A stretch of 64,000 nt of DNA from Streptomyces pyxinicus (GCF_024753135.1 NZ_JANUGP010000022.1:1-64000), one strand, 5' to 3'; numbered from the stretch's first letter, positions 42,021 through 51,022 are shown. Notes: a model not told the origin generated them from the letters alone. Numbers and translations are program-made.

Positions 42021-42103
42021 GTGGTCCGCCCGTGCCGGGGACGCGAGCGGGGTCAGGCGGCGGTGATCCGCCCGTGCGGGGAACGCGAGCGGGTCAGCCG
42101 GCG
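42021..42103. repeat. 42-base imperfect direct repeat at a gene end
   Basis: Two adjacent copies, starting at 42021 and 42063, share TCCGCCCGTGC and CGCGAGCGGG segments at matching offsets. The second copy contains the stop codon of the HEAT-like gene, so the region just past the stop appears duplicated. A diverged third copy may begin near 41955. Confidence 0.75.
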
Positions 42104-43512
42104 GCGAGGTCCGGTCCGAAGCGGCTGCGTACGGCGGTCTGCACGTCGTCCTCCTCGGCCGGGTCGGCGGCCAGGCGGCGCAGGCGCTCCACGACCCGGG
42201 TGTCACCGGTCTCGGCGTGCCGGGCGGCGAGTTCGCGGGTGCTCTCCTCGCAGTCCCACAGGCATTCGACGGCGAACCCGGTGGCGAAGGAGGGGTCGGT
42301 GGCGGCCAGCGCGCGGGCGGCGCGGCCCCGCAGATGGGAGGAGGCCGTCTCGCGGTAGACGTGGCGCAGCACGGGGGCCGCGCAGACGATGCCGAGGCGT
42401 CCGGCGCCGTCGACGAGGGTCCACAGGGTGGGCGCGTCGGGGCCCTCACCGCGTACGGCCTCGCGGAGGGCGCCGAGGACGAGGTCGCTGTCCCGGGTGC
42501 CGCCGCGGCAGGCGAGCATGCGTCCGGCGGCGGCGCCGAGCGCGTCGGGGCGCTGGGCCCAGCGGCGCGCGCGGTCGATGGCGGCGACGCTGCGCATCCG
42601 CTCGAAGGCGTCCACGGCGGCCTCCACGACGGGTGCCGTGCCGTCACCGACGGCGGCCTCGATCAGGTCGAGGGTGTCGGGGTCGGCGCTGTCGGCGAGA
42701 TAGCGCAGGGCGGTGCAGCGGGCGCCGTCGGTGCCCGCCCGGGCCGCCGCGAGGATCTCGGGGCGGTCCTCGGGACCGGCCACGGCGACCAGACAGCGGG
42801 CGGCGGGCACATGCAGCGCGGCGCCACGCTCCAGGCCCTGCTGGGCCCACTCGAACACGGCGGCCACGCTCCAGCCGGGGCGCGGACCGGTGGGCCGCAG
42901 TTGCCGCTGCCAGCGGTCGAAACAGCCGGCCTCCTGGGCGGTACGCACGCGTGTGCCGACCGATTCCCGGGAATCCTCGGCCCACAGCCGCCAGGGCCGG
43001 GGCTCGAAGGCGTCGCGTACGGCGACGGCCAGTTCCGCCTCGCCCTCGGGGTCGGCGGAGAAACGGGCCAGGACGGGGGCGGCGAGGGCGCGCAGGCCCG
43101 CGTCGTCGTCCCGCAGGGCCAGCTCGTCCAGGGCCCAGGCCCAGTTGGAGCCCTGGGCGGCGTACCGGCGCAGCAGGTCCAGCGCGTCCCGCCTGCCGTA
43201 GGAGGCGAGGTGGCCGAGGACGGCGAGGGCGAGGCCGGTACGGGACTCGTCGGTGTCGAGGACGTCCTCGGAGTCGAACAGATGCGCCTCGACGGCGTCC
43301 AGCTCGCCGCTCAGGTCGAGGTAGAGCCGGGCGTAGTAGAGCGAGCGGTTCTCCAGCTGCCAGTCGTGGCGGGGGTCGCGCAGAACACAGTGGTTCAGGG
43401 CCGCGAGCGCTTCGGGGCGCGGGGCGGTGAGCGCGTGCAGCGTGCCGTCGCCACGGCCGCGCTGGAGCAGCCCGAGCAGCGTACCGCTGGGCGCTATGAC
43501 CGGATCGAACAT
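42094..43512 (-). CDS. HEAT-repeat-like protein, 472 aa
   Basis: The sequence is built of successive helical pairs rich in Ala, Leu and Asp/Arg, for example VLGHLASYGRRDALDLLRRY, LAAPVLARFSADPEGEAEL, ARCTALRYLADSADPDTLDL and GRAARALAATDPSFATGFAV. These are HEAT or PBS-lyase style repeats and suggest a curved scaffold for protein contacts. No enzymatic motif, signal peptide or membrane segment is seen. I start at ATG 43512 (MFDPVIAPSG), with GAGG nine bases before it; a GTG five codons upstream is possible. It lies alone on its strand before an ankyrin gene. Partners are unknown. Confidence 0.8.
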   Translation of the reverse strand: MFDPVIAPSGTLLGLLQRGRGDGTLHALTAPRPEALAALNHCVLRDPRHDWQLENRSLYYARLYLDLSGELDAVEAHLFDSEDVLDTDESRTGLALAVLGHLASYGRRDALDLLRRYAAQGSNWAWALDELALRDDDAGLRALAAPVLARFSADPEGEAELAVAVRDAFEPRPWRLWAEDSRESVGTRVRTAQEAGCFDRWQRQLRPTGPRPGWSVAAVFEWAQQGLERGAALHVPAARCLVAVAGPEDRPEILAAARAGTDGARCTALRYLADSADPDTLDLIEAAVGDGTAPVVEAAVDAFERMRSVAAIDRARRWAQRPDALGAAAGRMLACRGGTRDSDLVLGALREAVRGEGPDAPTLWTLVDGAGRLGIVCAAPVLRHVYRETASSHLRGRAARALAATDPSFATGFAVECLWDCEESTRELAARHAETGDTRVVERLRRLAADPAEEDDVQTAVRSRFGPDLAAG

Positions 43513-43813
43513 GGGAAACAGCCTCACATCAAGCGTCGACGCAACCGGGGAACACGCATTACCTGGCCGCGTGACACAACGTCGGAGCGCCCGCCGTCTC
43601 TTGCTTGCTGTAGACCATTTCTCTCTGCCTCTCGTCTGTGGCCCTCGCGGACCGCATCACGGCCCGCGCGGTGCGGCAACACCTGCCCAGCCATCGCGTC
43701 CGTGAATCACGACGTCATGATGACTCGCGGGTTTCTCCTGCCGCGACCGTATTTCCGGCGGCCCTGTACCGCCTCCCCCGTTTTCCGTGTAGTGCCTGGT
43801 CAGAGCGCCCGGC
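43513..43813. other. Intergenic region between HEAT and ankyrin genes
   Basis: About 300 bases with lower GC than the neighbours. It presumably holds the promoter of the HEAT-like gene (leftward). I cannot point to a convincing -35/-10 pair. No coding frame shows streptomycete codon bias. Confidence 0.45.
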
Positions 43814-44206
43814 TCAGTGGGCGCCGAAGAGTTCCAGCAATTCCGTCCTGCCGAACATCCGGGCCGTGTCGACCGCGGACGGCGTGCCCGCGGAAGGGTC
43901 GGCTCCGCCCTCCAGGAGGGCCTTGATGACGTCCGTCTCGCCCTTGAAGACGGCTCCCGCGAGCGGGGTCTGGCCCCGGTCGTTGATCCGGTCGCCCTCG
44001 GCGCCGCGCGCGAGCAGCGCGCGCACCGCGTCGGCGTGACCGTGGTAGGCGGCGAGCATCACCAGACTGTCGCCGCGGTCGTTGGTGAGGTTGGCCGGCA
44101 CACCCGCGTCCACGTACGCCACGAGCGCCTCGGTCCGGCCCGTGCGGGCCAGGTCGAAGATCTTGGTGGCCAGCTCCACGACCTCGGGGTCGGGGGCTTC
44201 ACTCAT
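43814..44206 (-). CDS. Ankyrin-repeat protein, 130 aa
   Basis: A small soluble protein of about three to four ankyrin repeats: the capping helix pair ATKIFDLARTGRTEALVAYV, then AGVPANLTNDRGDSLVMLAA with YHGHADAVRALLARGA, then INDRGQTPLAGAVFKGETDV with IKALLEGGADPS, and a final partial unit ending ELLELFGAH. Such proteins mediate protein-protein contacts, and many single-domain bacterial examples have no assigned role. ATG 44206 has AGGAGAGG somewhat far upstream. It is divergent from smeA across a 319-base region, but no functional tie to sporulation is known to me. Confidence 0.88.
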   Translation of the reverse strand: MSEAPDPEVVELATKIFDLARTGRTEALVAYVDAGVPANLTNDRGDSLVMLAAYHGHADAVRALLARGAEGDRINDRGQTPLAGAVFKGETDVIKALLEGGADPSAGTPSAVDTARMFGRTELLELFGAH

Positions 44207-44525
44207 CGGCCGGACCGCCTCTCCTGGGGACTTCGGTGACGTGTGGGAGCGTACGGCAGCCGGTGCGACGCGACCGTACGGGTGAATCGCCAGCGTACTG
44301 GCTTCCGCGGCACATGACCGGTTGTGCCCGAGGTAAAGATCAGCGACAGACCGCGCCGGAGGCGACGAACCCGGTCAACCAGGTCGCCACGACTCCACCG
44401 AAGCTCCGCCGAGTGGGGGAAAAGTCCCGCATTTCACCCGGTTGCACCTTTAATCGTATGGATACATCCTGTGATCCTGGAAGAACTCACGGTGACTGTC
44501 CCCTCTCGACACCAGGAGACCCGAA
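44207..44525. other. Divergent regulatory region, ankyrin gene / smeA
   Basis: A 319-base region with an unusually AT-rich stretch for this genome (44447-44472, around TTTAATCGTATGGATACAT), probably the smeA promoter. GACAC at 44508-44512 matches the core motif bound by the sporulation regulator WhiA, but it is short and lies only 13 bases before the start codon. The published sporulation-specific expression of smeA-sffA makes a developmental promoter likely; its exact elements are not resolved here. Confidence 0.45.
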
Positions 44526-44720
44526 ATGATCCTCTCCCTGTCCGGCGTCCTGCTGCTCGGCATCATCGTCTTCCTCTTCTTCCGCAAGGACGGACTCAAG
44601 GGCTCACACGCGTGCACCTCGGCGCTGTTCGGCTTCTACCTGGCCAGCACGGGCATCGCGCCGAGCATCAAGGCCGGCGGGGAGAGCCTGGCGAGCCTGC
44701 TCGGCGGCATCAAGTTCTGA
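44526..44720 (+). CDS. smeA: SmeA, small sporulation membrane protein
   Basis: SmeA is a small membrane protein of sporulating aerial hyphae. In S. coelicolor it is needed to bring SffA to sporulation septa, and loss of the pair disturbs chromosome segregation and spore maturation. The 64 residues have an N-terminal membrane helix (SLSGVLLLGIIVFLFF), a short basic loop KDGLKG, and a second weakly hydrophobic segment SALFGFYLASTGIAPSIK. AGGAG lies eight bases before the ATG. sffA follows 40 bases later. Related small proteins accompany Tra/FtsK proteins on plasmids, so an ancient link to DNA transfer systems is likely. The identification rests on size, layout and the partner gene. Confidence 0.87.
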   Translation: MILSLSGVLLLGIIVFLFFRKDGLKGSHACTSALFGFYLASTGIAPSIKAGGESLASLLGGIKF

Positions 44721-44760
44721 TCCGGCCCGACATTCCCGCACGCACCCACAGGAGACAGCA

Positions 44761-46392
44761 GTGGCCCGGCGCCCTCTCCCCCGCATTCTGAGCAAAGACA
44801 GCGCGCAGATCGCCCGGACGCAGCTCGCCCGGAGCCGGGAGCTGGCCCGGACGGCGGCCGACAGCGCCACCGACGTCCTCCACCCGCTGATCACGGTGTC
44901 GCGCGGACTGCGCCGGCTGGCCGCAGCCGGCCGGCGCAGATGGGCGGACACGCCCAAGGACAAGCGGGGGCCGCTGCTGTTCCTGCTGGCCTCCCTGTTT
45001 TTGGTCGTGGCCCTGGTGCCGTACGGGCCGCTGCTCGCCGTCGTCTCGGTGATGGCGGCGGCGGCCTGGCACGGCCGCGACCGCACCCCGCCGGCGCCCG
45101 AGGGTCCCGACGAGGCCCAGACCGAGCGGCTCCAGGCGCTGTACGAGGCCCTGGTGCCGTACTTCGCCGGCCCTGACGACCCGGCGCCGCTGTACGCGCA
45201 CGGCGGGGAGTGGGAGAAGGCCTTCACAGCCCACGAGTTCGAGGACGGCGGCCGGGTGGGTCACCTGGTGATCCGCTACCCCGCCTACTTCCCGGACGGC
45301 GACCCGGAAGCCCGCGCGCGGGTCGAGCAGCTGCTCACCGTCAAGGCCGGGCGCGGCCGGGAGTACCACTTCGCGTGGGACGAGGAGGGCAACCAGCTCA
45401 CCGTCGCCGTGCTCGCCCCGCTGCCCTCGGACCTCGCCGCGCAGCCCTTCGTCACCGGGCCCGGCGAGACCGTCCTCGGCTTCACCGACCCCAGCGAGGT
45501 GCAGCGCACGCTCCCCCTCTCCTACGGGGAAGAACAGGTCGACATCCCGCCGGTCGTCTGGCGCACCGGCATCCGCTCGACCGAGCCGCACCTGCTGGCC
45601 ATGGGGCATCCCGGCAGCGGCATCTCCACGCTGCTGCGCTCCATCGCCCTGCAGGCCCTGCGCCACGGCGACGTCCTGATCGTCGACGGCGGCGGCACCG
45701 GCGAGTACGCCTGCCTGACCGGCCGGGACGGCGTCCTGGCCGTGGAGTGCGCCCTGCCCGGGGCGCTGGCCAGCCTGGAGTGGGCCGCCCAGGAGACCGA
45801 GCGGCGGCTCATCTCGATCAACCTGGCGCGGCAGGCGGGCGATCCGCCACCGGAGGACACCCGGCGTCCGCTGTGGATCCTGGTGGACCGGCCGAGCGTG
45901 TTCGCGCACCTCGCGATGACGGACGGCCGCCGGGACCCGCAGACCCTGCTCCAGGTGCCCCTGCGGCACGGGCGCGCGGCGAACGTGACGGTCGTCGTCG
46001 CCGAGCAGTTCGACAGCGCGGAGGCGCTGGGTGACGCGGTACGGCAGCACACGCGCGCGCGTGTCGTCCTCGGCACCGCCGCGCCCCGGCAGGTGGAGAC
46101 GGTCCTCGGGGTACCGCCGCACACGACCCAGCCGGCCCACGTGCCACCGGGCCGCGGCTTCGCCCGCCTGGGCACGGGCCCGGTGCACCGCCTCCAGGTC
46201 CCCCGCACACCCGACCCCTACGACGACGCCACGAGCGACACCGATCGCCAGGCGGTACTCGACCTCCTGCCTCCACGCGGCACGGCACTTGAGCCCGCGC
46301 CGGCACCGACGGAGGCTCTGCCGACGGACCTGACGAAGCCGCCCGCCGACACGGCACCGCTGCCGGCGGAGGCCGTGGCGGCGGAGGGCTGA
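44761..46392 (+). CDS. sffA: SffA, SpoIIIE/FtsK-family septal protein
   Basis: SffA is the FtsK/SpoIIIE-like partner of SmeA at sporulation septa. The 543 residues have a basic N-terminus, a hydrophobic segment of two close helices (LLFLLASLFLVVALVPYGPL, then LLAVVSVMAAAAW, about 75-105), an intermediate domain, and a C-terminal RecA-like domain from about 270. The P-loop position reads GHPGSGIST (282-290), where Ile288 replaces the nearly invariant Lys. Walker B is LWILVDRP. The tail after about 490 is Pro/Ala-rich. No gamma-type DNA-reading domain is evident. GTG 44761 follows CAGGAGACAG. The missing lysine questions ATP-driven DNA pumping and would fit a structural or partner-dependent role. 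Confidence 0.87.
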   Translation: MARRPLPRILSKDSAQIARTQLARSRELARTAADSATDVLHPLITVSRGLRRLAAAGRRRWADTPKDKRGPLLFLLASLFLVVALVPYGPLLAVVSVMAAAAWHGRDRTPPAPEGPDEAQTERLQALYEALVPYFAGPDDPAPLYAHGGEWEKAFTAHEFEDGGRVGHLVIRYPAYFPDGDPEARARVEQLLTVKAGRGREYHFAWDEEGNQLTVAVLAPLPSDLAAQPFVTGPGETVLGFTDPSEVQRTLPLSYGEEQVDIPPVVWRTGIRSTEPHLLAMGHPGSGISTLLRSIALQALRHGDVLIVDGGGTGEYACLTGRDGVLAVECALPGALASLEWAAQETERRLISINLARQAGDPPPEDTRRPLWILVDRPSVFAHLAMTDGRRDPQTLLQVPLRHGRAANVTVVVAEQFDSAEALGDAVRQHTRARVVLGTAAPRQVETVLGVPPHTTQPAHVPPGRGFARLGTGPVHRLQVPRTPDPYDDATSDTDRQAVLDLLPPRGTALEPAPAPTEALPTDLTKPPADTAPLPAEAVAAEG

Positions 46393-46485
46393 GAAGGCGT
46401 GGGCATCGAGCCGACCGACGTGCGCGCCCCGGGCCCCGGTGGACGAACGCCGACGGCACTCGGCTGAGCCCCGGCGGAACAGCGG

Positions 46486-47994
46486 CTACGCCACGAACGT
46501 GCGCGGTGACTCCGTGGCGCTCGTGGCGCCGGTGGTCACCAGGTGGGCCGCGGCCGCCAGACGGGAGACCGCCTCGTCGGCGACGGCTCCGCCGACCGTG
46601 AAGGGCAGCCGTACATAGCCCTCGAAGGCGCCGTCGACGCCGAAGCGGGGGCCGGAGGGGACGCGGACGCCGGTCCGCTCCCCCGCCTCCGCGAGGCGAG
46701 AGCCGGAGAGGCCGCCGGCGCGGACCCACAGGGTCAGACCGCCGCGCGGCACCTCGAACTCCCAGTCGGGCAGGTCCCGGCGCAGGGCCGCCACCAGGGC
46801 GTCCCGGTTCTCCCGGGCCTGCTCCCGGCGCAGTTCCACCGCCCGCGCCCAGCCCCCGGTGCTGAACAGCCAGTTGACGGCGAGCTGTTCCAGCACCGGT
46901 GTGCCCAGGTCGGCGTAGGCACGCGCGGCGACCAGGCTCCGGATGACGTCCGGCGCCGCCCGTACCCAGCCGATCCGCATCCCCGCCCAGAACGCCTTGC
47001 TGGCCGAGCCGACCGTGATCACCGTGGAGCCCGCCGGGTCGAAGCCGCACACCGGCCGGGGCATGCCGCCGGCCGCGAACTCGTCGTCCAGCCAGAGTTC
47101 GGTCATCGTCTCGTCGGCGACGAGCACCGTGCCGGCCGAGCGCGCCGCGTCCACCAGCCGGCGGCGCTGGTCGTCGTCGGCGAGCGCGCCGGTCGGATTG
47201 TGGAAGTCGGCGACGACGTAGGCGAGTCGGGGGGCGGCCTCGCGCAGCACCTGGCGCCACCGGTCCAGATCCCAGCCGCCCAGGCCCTCGGCCATCGCGA
47301 CGGGGACGAGCCGGGCGCCGGCCGCCCGCATGAGCTGGAGGATGTTGGCGTAGGACGGCGACTCCACGGCGATCCGCTCGCCCCGGCCCGCGAAGAGGTG
47401 GCAGATCGCGTCGATGGCACCCATCGCGCCGGTGGTCACCATGATCTGCTCGGGCATCGTGGGGATCCCGCGCGCGGTGTAGCGCTCGGCGATCATCGAG
47501 CGCAGCGCGGGCAGCCCCGCCGGATAGTCGCCGTGCGTGTGGGCGTACGGCGGCAGTTCCTCCAGCGCGCCTTGTACGGCGCGGGTGAGCCACGGCTCGG
47601 GGGCCGGCAGCGAGGCGCAGCCCAGGTCGATCACCGAGCCCAGCGCCTCGGGGGGCAGCGGTTCCAGGCCACGCGCGGGCAGCGGGTTGCCCGCCGGTAC
47701 GGCCGTCCAACTGCCCGCGCCGCGCCGGGACTCCAGGAAGCCCTCGGCACGCAGCGCCTCGTAGGCCGCCGCGACGGTGGTGCGGCTCACGGTGAGGGCC
47801 AGGGCGAGTTCGCGCTCGGCGGGGAGCCGGGCCGCCACCGGGACGCGTCCTTCGAGCACGAGCAGCCGGATGCCGTCCGCGAGGGCGCGGTAGGCGGGCG
47901 GGCGGCGGGTGCCGGGGCCGGCGGGCCGGTCCTGCTGGGAGGTGAGCAGCCGTGCGAGCTGAGCGGCACCCACCGCCGAGGTCCACTGCGCCAT
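46486..47994 (-). CDS. yczR: MocR-family regulator (GntR winged helix fused to aminotransferase fold), YczR-like
   Basis: MocR regulators join a GntR-type DNA-binding domain to a fold-type I aminotransferase domain that binds pyridoxal phosphate as effector. In 502 residues the winged helix is at about 30-100 (AYRALADGIRLLVLEGRVPV, ERELALALTVSRTTVAAAY), the linker is Pro-rich, and the large domain has VTTGAMGAIDAICHLF, DFHNPTGALADDD and the PLP-lysine context TVGSASKAFWAGMRIGW. It is divergent from a yczE gene, the same pairing as YczR-YczE in other bacteria, so YczR-like is the best name. ATG 47994 is used; the frame is open to 48060 but the HTH starts later. Direct repeats in the shared gap may be its sites. 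Confidence 0.88.
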   Translation of the reverse strand: MAQWTSAVGAAQLARLLTSQQDRPAGPGTRRPPAYRALADGIRLLVLEGRVPVAARLPAERELALALTVSRTTVAAAYEALRAEGFLESRRGAGSWTAVPAGNPLPARGLEPLPPEALGSVIDLGCASLPAPEPWLTRAVQGALEELPPYAHTHGDYPAGLPALRSMIAERYTARGIPTMPEQIMVTTGAMGAIDAICHLFAGRGERIAVESPSYANILQLMRAAGARLVPVAMAEGLGGWDLDRWRQVLREAAPRLAYVVADFHNPTGALADDDQRRRLVDAARSAGTVLVADETMTELWLDDEFAAGGMPRPVCGFDPAGSTVITVGSASKAFWAGMRIGWVRAAPDVIRSLVAARAYADLGTPVLEQLAVNWLFSTGGWARAVELRREQARENRDALVAALRRDLPDWEFEVPRGGLTLWVRAGGLSGSRLAEAGERTGVRVPSGPRFGVDGAFEGYVRLPFTVGGAVADEAVSRLAAAAHLVTTGATSATESPRTFVA

Positions 47995-48096
47995 GAAGAT
48001 CAGTCCACCTTCCCCGGATTGGCCATGGATGGCATGTCGTCCCGAGCCACAGAGTGTCATGTGTCAGGCCACCGCCACCACCCAGGGGGGTATCTC

Positions 48097-48750
48097 GTGT
48101 CCAGTCAGGGCCATCCAGGACGACGTCTGATCCAGCTCTACGCCGGGCTGGTCCTGTACGGCGCCAGTTCCGCGCTGCTCGTGCGGGCGGGCCTGGGCAC
48201 GGAGCCCTGGAACGTGCTGCATCAGGGCCTGGCGCGGCGCACCGGGCTGACCATCGGCACGGTGTCCATCCTCGTGGGCGCGGCGGTGCTGCTGCTGTGG
48301 ATCCCGCTGCGCCAGCGCCCCGGCCTCGGCACGGTCTCCAACGTCTTCGTGCTCGGCCTGGCCATGGACGGCACCCTCGCGCTCGTCCCGGACGTCCGTT
48401 CCCTCGCCGTACGGGTGCCGCTGCTGGCCGCCGGGATCGTGCTGAACGGCGCGGCGACCGGTCTGTACATCGCGGCGAGCTTCGGACCGGGCCCGCGGGA
48501 CGGCCTGATGACGGGCCTGCACCGGCGCACCGGCCGCTCGATCCGGCTGACGCGCACGGTGGTCGAGGTGGCGGTGGTGGTGACCGGGTTCCTGCTGGGC
48601 GGCACGGTGGGGATCGGCACCGTGCTGTACGCGGTGTCCATCGGACCCCTGGCACAGCGCTTCCTGCGGGTGTTCGCCGTGCCGGCGGCACCGGCGGGCA
48701 GCACGGCCGTTGCCGGGGCGACACCGGCAGGGGCGATACTGCGTCCGTGA
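48097..48750 (+). CDS. yczE: YczE-family integral membrane protein
   Basis: YczE proteins are small multispanning membrane proteins of unsettled function; the Bacillus member has been linked to surfactin production and membrane effects. The 217 residues contain about five hydrophobic segments, with the family blocks GLVLYGASSALLVRAGLGTE, PWNVLHQGLARRTGLTIGTV and SFGPGPRDGLMTGLHRRTG, the last repeated in spirit between halves. GTG 48097 is preceded by AGGGGGG. The frame is open upstream, but that part overlaps the regulatory gap. It overlaps the diesterase gene by GTGA and is divergent from the MocR regulator that probably controls it. Confidence 0.87.
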   Translation: MSSQGHPGRRLIQLYAGLVLYGASSALLVRAGLGTEPWNVLHQGLARRTGLTIGTVSILVGAAVLLLWIPLRQRPGLGTVSNVFVLGLAMDGTLALVPDVRSLAVRVPLLAAGIVLNGAATGLYIAASFGPGPRDGLMTGLHRRTGRSIRLTRTVVEVAVVVTGFLLGGTVGIGTVLYAVSIGPLAQRFLRVFAVPAAPAGSTAVAGATPAGAILRP

Positions 48751-49523
48751 GCCTCACGACACCGTCCCAGCGCCACCCGTACCTCGACCATCCGGGCCCC
48801 CTCGCCTTCGCCCACCGGGGCGGGGCCGCCGACGGCCTGGAGAACACCGCGGCGCAGTTCCGGCGCGCGGTCGAGCTGGGCTACCGGTACATCGAGACCG
48901 ACGTGCACGCCACGGCCGACGGCCGGCTCGTCGCCTTCCACGACGCGACCCTGGACCGGGTCACCGACGGCGCCGGCCGGATAGCCGACCTCCGCTGGGA
49001 GGAGGTCCGGCAGGCGCGCGTGGGCGGGCGGGAACCGGTGCCGCTGTTCGAGGAGTTGCTGGAGACCTTCCCCGAGGTCCGCTGGAACATCGACGTCAAG
49101 GCGGAGCCCGCGCTGCGCCCGCTGCTCGGTCTGGTCGAGCGGACGAACGCGTGGGACCGGGTCTGCGTGGGCTCCTTCTCCGAGGCGCGGGTGCTGCGCG
49201 CCCAGCGGCTGGCCGGGCCGCGGCTGGCCACGTCCTTCGGCACGCGCGGGGTGCTCGGCCTGCGGCTGCGCTCCTGGGGACTGCCCGCCGCGGTGCGCCG
49301 CTCCGCGGTCGCGGCACAGGTGCCCGAGGCGCAGTCGGGCGTGCCGGTGGTCGACCACCGCTTCGTCCGCGCCGCCCACGCGCGCGGGCTCCAGGTGCAC
49401 GTGTGGACGGTCAACGAGGCGGAGCGGATGCACCGGCTCCTGGACCTGGGCGTGGATGGCATCATGACCGATCACATCGACACGTTGCGCGAGGTCATGG
49501 AGGACCGCGGCGTCTGGGTCTGA
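48747..49523 (+). CDS. Glycerophosphodiester phosphodiesterase
   Basis: This 258-residue enzyme of the GDPD family hydrolyses glycerophosphodiesters from phospholipid breakdown to glycerol-3-phosphate and an alcohol. The catalytic blocks are AHRGGAADGLENT near residue 24, with the active His-Arg, and IETDVHATADGRLVAFHD with the metal-binding Glu-Asp and second His. A further metal ligand is likely in WNIDVKAE. The last block, VHVWTVNEAERMHRLLDLGV followed by DGIMTDH, is also typical. There is no signal peptide, so it is cytoplasmic. GTG 48747 overlaps the yczE stop, so the two are co-translated. The UMF1 transporter follows after 55 bases and may share the transcript. Confidence 0.93.
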   Translation: MSLTTPSQRHPYLDHPGPLAFAHRGGAADGLENTAAQFRRAVELGYRYIETDVHATADGRLVAFHDATLDRVTDGAGRIADLRWEEVRQARVGGREPVPLFEELLETFPEVRWNIDVKAEPALRPLLGLVERTNAWDRVCVGSFSEARVLRAQRLAGPRLATSFGTRGVLGLRLRSWGLPAAVRRSAVAAQVPEAQSGVPVVDHRFVRAAHARGLQVHVWTVNEAERMHRLLDLGVDGIMTDHIDTLREVMEDRGVWV

Positions 49524-49578
49524 GCGCCCGGCCGCCCCGGCCGCGCCTTCGCGGGACAGCACGGAAGCGAGGGCACGG

Positions 49579-50925
49579 GTGGGGACCGACACCGTGCGGA
49601 CACGGGCCGCGGACGACTCCGCGGACCTGCGGCGCGAGCAGCGCGGCTGGTACTTCTACGACTGGGCGTGCTCCGTCTACTCGACGAGCGTCCTGACGGT
49701 GTTCCTCGGCCCCTACCTGACCTCGGTCGCCGAGAGCGCCGCGGACGCGGACGGCTACGTCCACCCGCTGGGCGTCCCGGTGCGGGCCGGCTCCTTCTTC
49801 GCCTACTCGGTGTCCCTGTCGGTGCTCCTCGCGGTCGTCGTGATGCCCCTGGTGGGCGGCGTGGCCGACCGTACGGGCCGCAGGAAGCCGCTGCTCGCGG
49901 CGGCGGCGTACACCGGGGCCGCCGCGACGACCGGGATGTTCTTCCTGGACGGCGACCGGTACCTGCTCGGCGGGGTGCTGCTGCTGGTGGCGAACGCGGC
50001 GCAGTCCGTCGCGATGATGCTCTACAACTCCTACCTGCCGCAGATCGCCCCGCCCGAGCAGCGGGACGCGGTCTCCTCCCGGGGCTGGGCCTTCGGCTAC
50101 GCGGCGGGCTCCCTGGTCCTGGTGGCCGACCTGGTCCTGTACTCGGCGCACGACTCCTTCGGCCTGTCCGAGACGGCCGCCGTGCGGATCTGCCTGGCCT
50201 CGGCGGGCCTGTGGTGGGGCGCCTTCACGCTCGTACCGCTGCGCCGGCTGCGGGACCGCCGCGCGCGCGGGGAGCACGCTACGGCGCCCGGGCTGCGGCA
50301 GTTGGCGGCGACCGTGCGGGACATGCGCCGGCATCCGCTGACGCTCGCCTTCCTGCTGGCGTACCTGGTCTACAACGACGGCATCCAGACGGTGATCTCC
50401 CAGGCCTCGGTCTACGGCTCGGAGGAACTCGGACTGGGGCAGTCCACGCTGATCGGTGCCGTCCTGCTGGTGCAGGTGCTCGCGGTGGCGGGGGCGCTGG
50501 CGATGGGGCGGCTGGCGCGCGTCCACGGGGCCAAGCGGACGATTCTCGGCTCGCTGGTGGCGTGGACGGTCACGCTGGCCGCGGGCTACTTCCTGCCGGC
50601 GAGGGCGCCGGTGTGGTTCTTCGTGCTGGCCGCCGGGATCGGGCTGGTGCTGGGCGGCAGCCAGGCGCTGTCCCGGTCGCTGTTCTCCCATCTGGTGCCG
50701 CCGGGCAAGGAGGCCGAGTACTTCTCGGCGTACGAGCTGAGCGACCGCGGGATGAGCTGGCTCGGCCCGCTGCTGTTCGGCGTGACCTACCAGCTGACCG
50801 GAAGCTACCGCTCCGCGATCGTCTCGCTGGTGGCCTTCTTCGTCCTCGGTTTCGTCCTGCTGGCGCGGGTGCCGGTACGGCGTGCGATCGGCCAGGCGGG
50901 TAACCCGGTACCCGAAAGGATCTAG
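49579..50925 (+). CDS. UMF1-family MFS transporter
   Basis: A 448-residue MFS protein with about twelve membrane helices. The start GWYFYDWACSVYSTSVLTVF is the UMF1 (Atg22-like) signature, followed by PLVGGVADRTGRRKPLL in loop 2-3 and MMLYNSYLPQIAPPEQRDAV in the helix 4-5 region. The C-terminal half has LAYLVYNDGIQTVISQASVY and GLVLGGSQALSRSLFSHLVP. Cargo is unknown for most bacterial UMF1 members; in yeast Atg22 exports amino acids from the vacuole. GTG 49579 follows GAGGG. It is co-directional with yczE and the diesterase gene and is followed by the long rbpA leader. Confidence 0.92.
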   Translation: MGTDTVRTRAADDSADLRREQRGWYFYDWACSVYSTSVLTVFLGPYLTSVAESAADADGYVHPLGVPVRAGSFFAYSVSLSVLLAVVVMPLVGGVADRTGRRKPLLAAAAYTGAAATTGMFFLDGDRYLLGGVLLLVANAAQSVAMMLYNSYLPQIAPPEQRDAVSSRGWAFGYAAGSLVLVADLVLYSAHDSFGLSETAAVRICLASAGLWWGAFTLVPLRRLRDRRARGEHATAPGLRQLAATVRDMRRHPLTLAFLLAYLVYNDGIQTVISQASVYGSEELGLGQSTLIGAVLLVQVLAVAGALAMGRLARVHGAKRTILGSLVAWTVTLAAGYFLPARAPVWFFVLAAGIGLVLGGSQALSRSLFSHLVPPGKEAEYFSAYELSDRGMSWLGPLLFGVTYQLTGSYRSAIVSLVAFFVLGFVLLARVPVRRAIGQAGNPVPERI

Positions 50926-51022
50926 ACCCGATTTAGCGTTCCACAAGAAAGGGCGGTAGTGTACGCGTTTGGCCTGTCAGGCGTACCGTTACTGCGCGTC
51001 AAAGATGCCGAAACGCTGGGTG

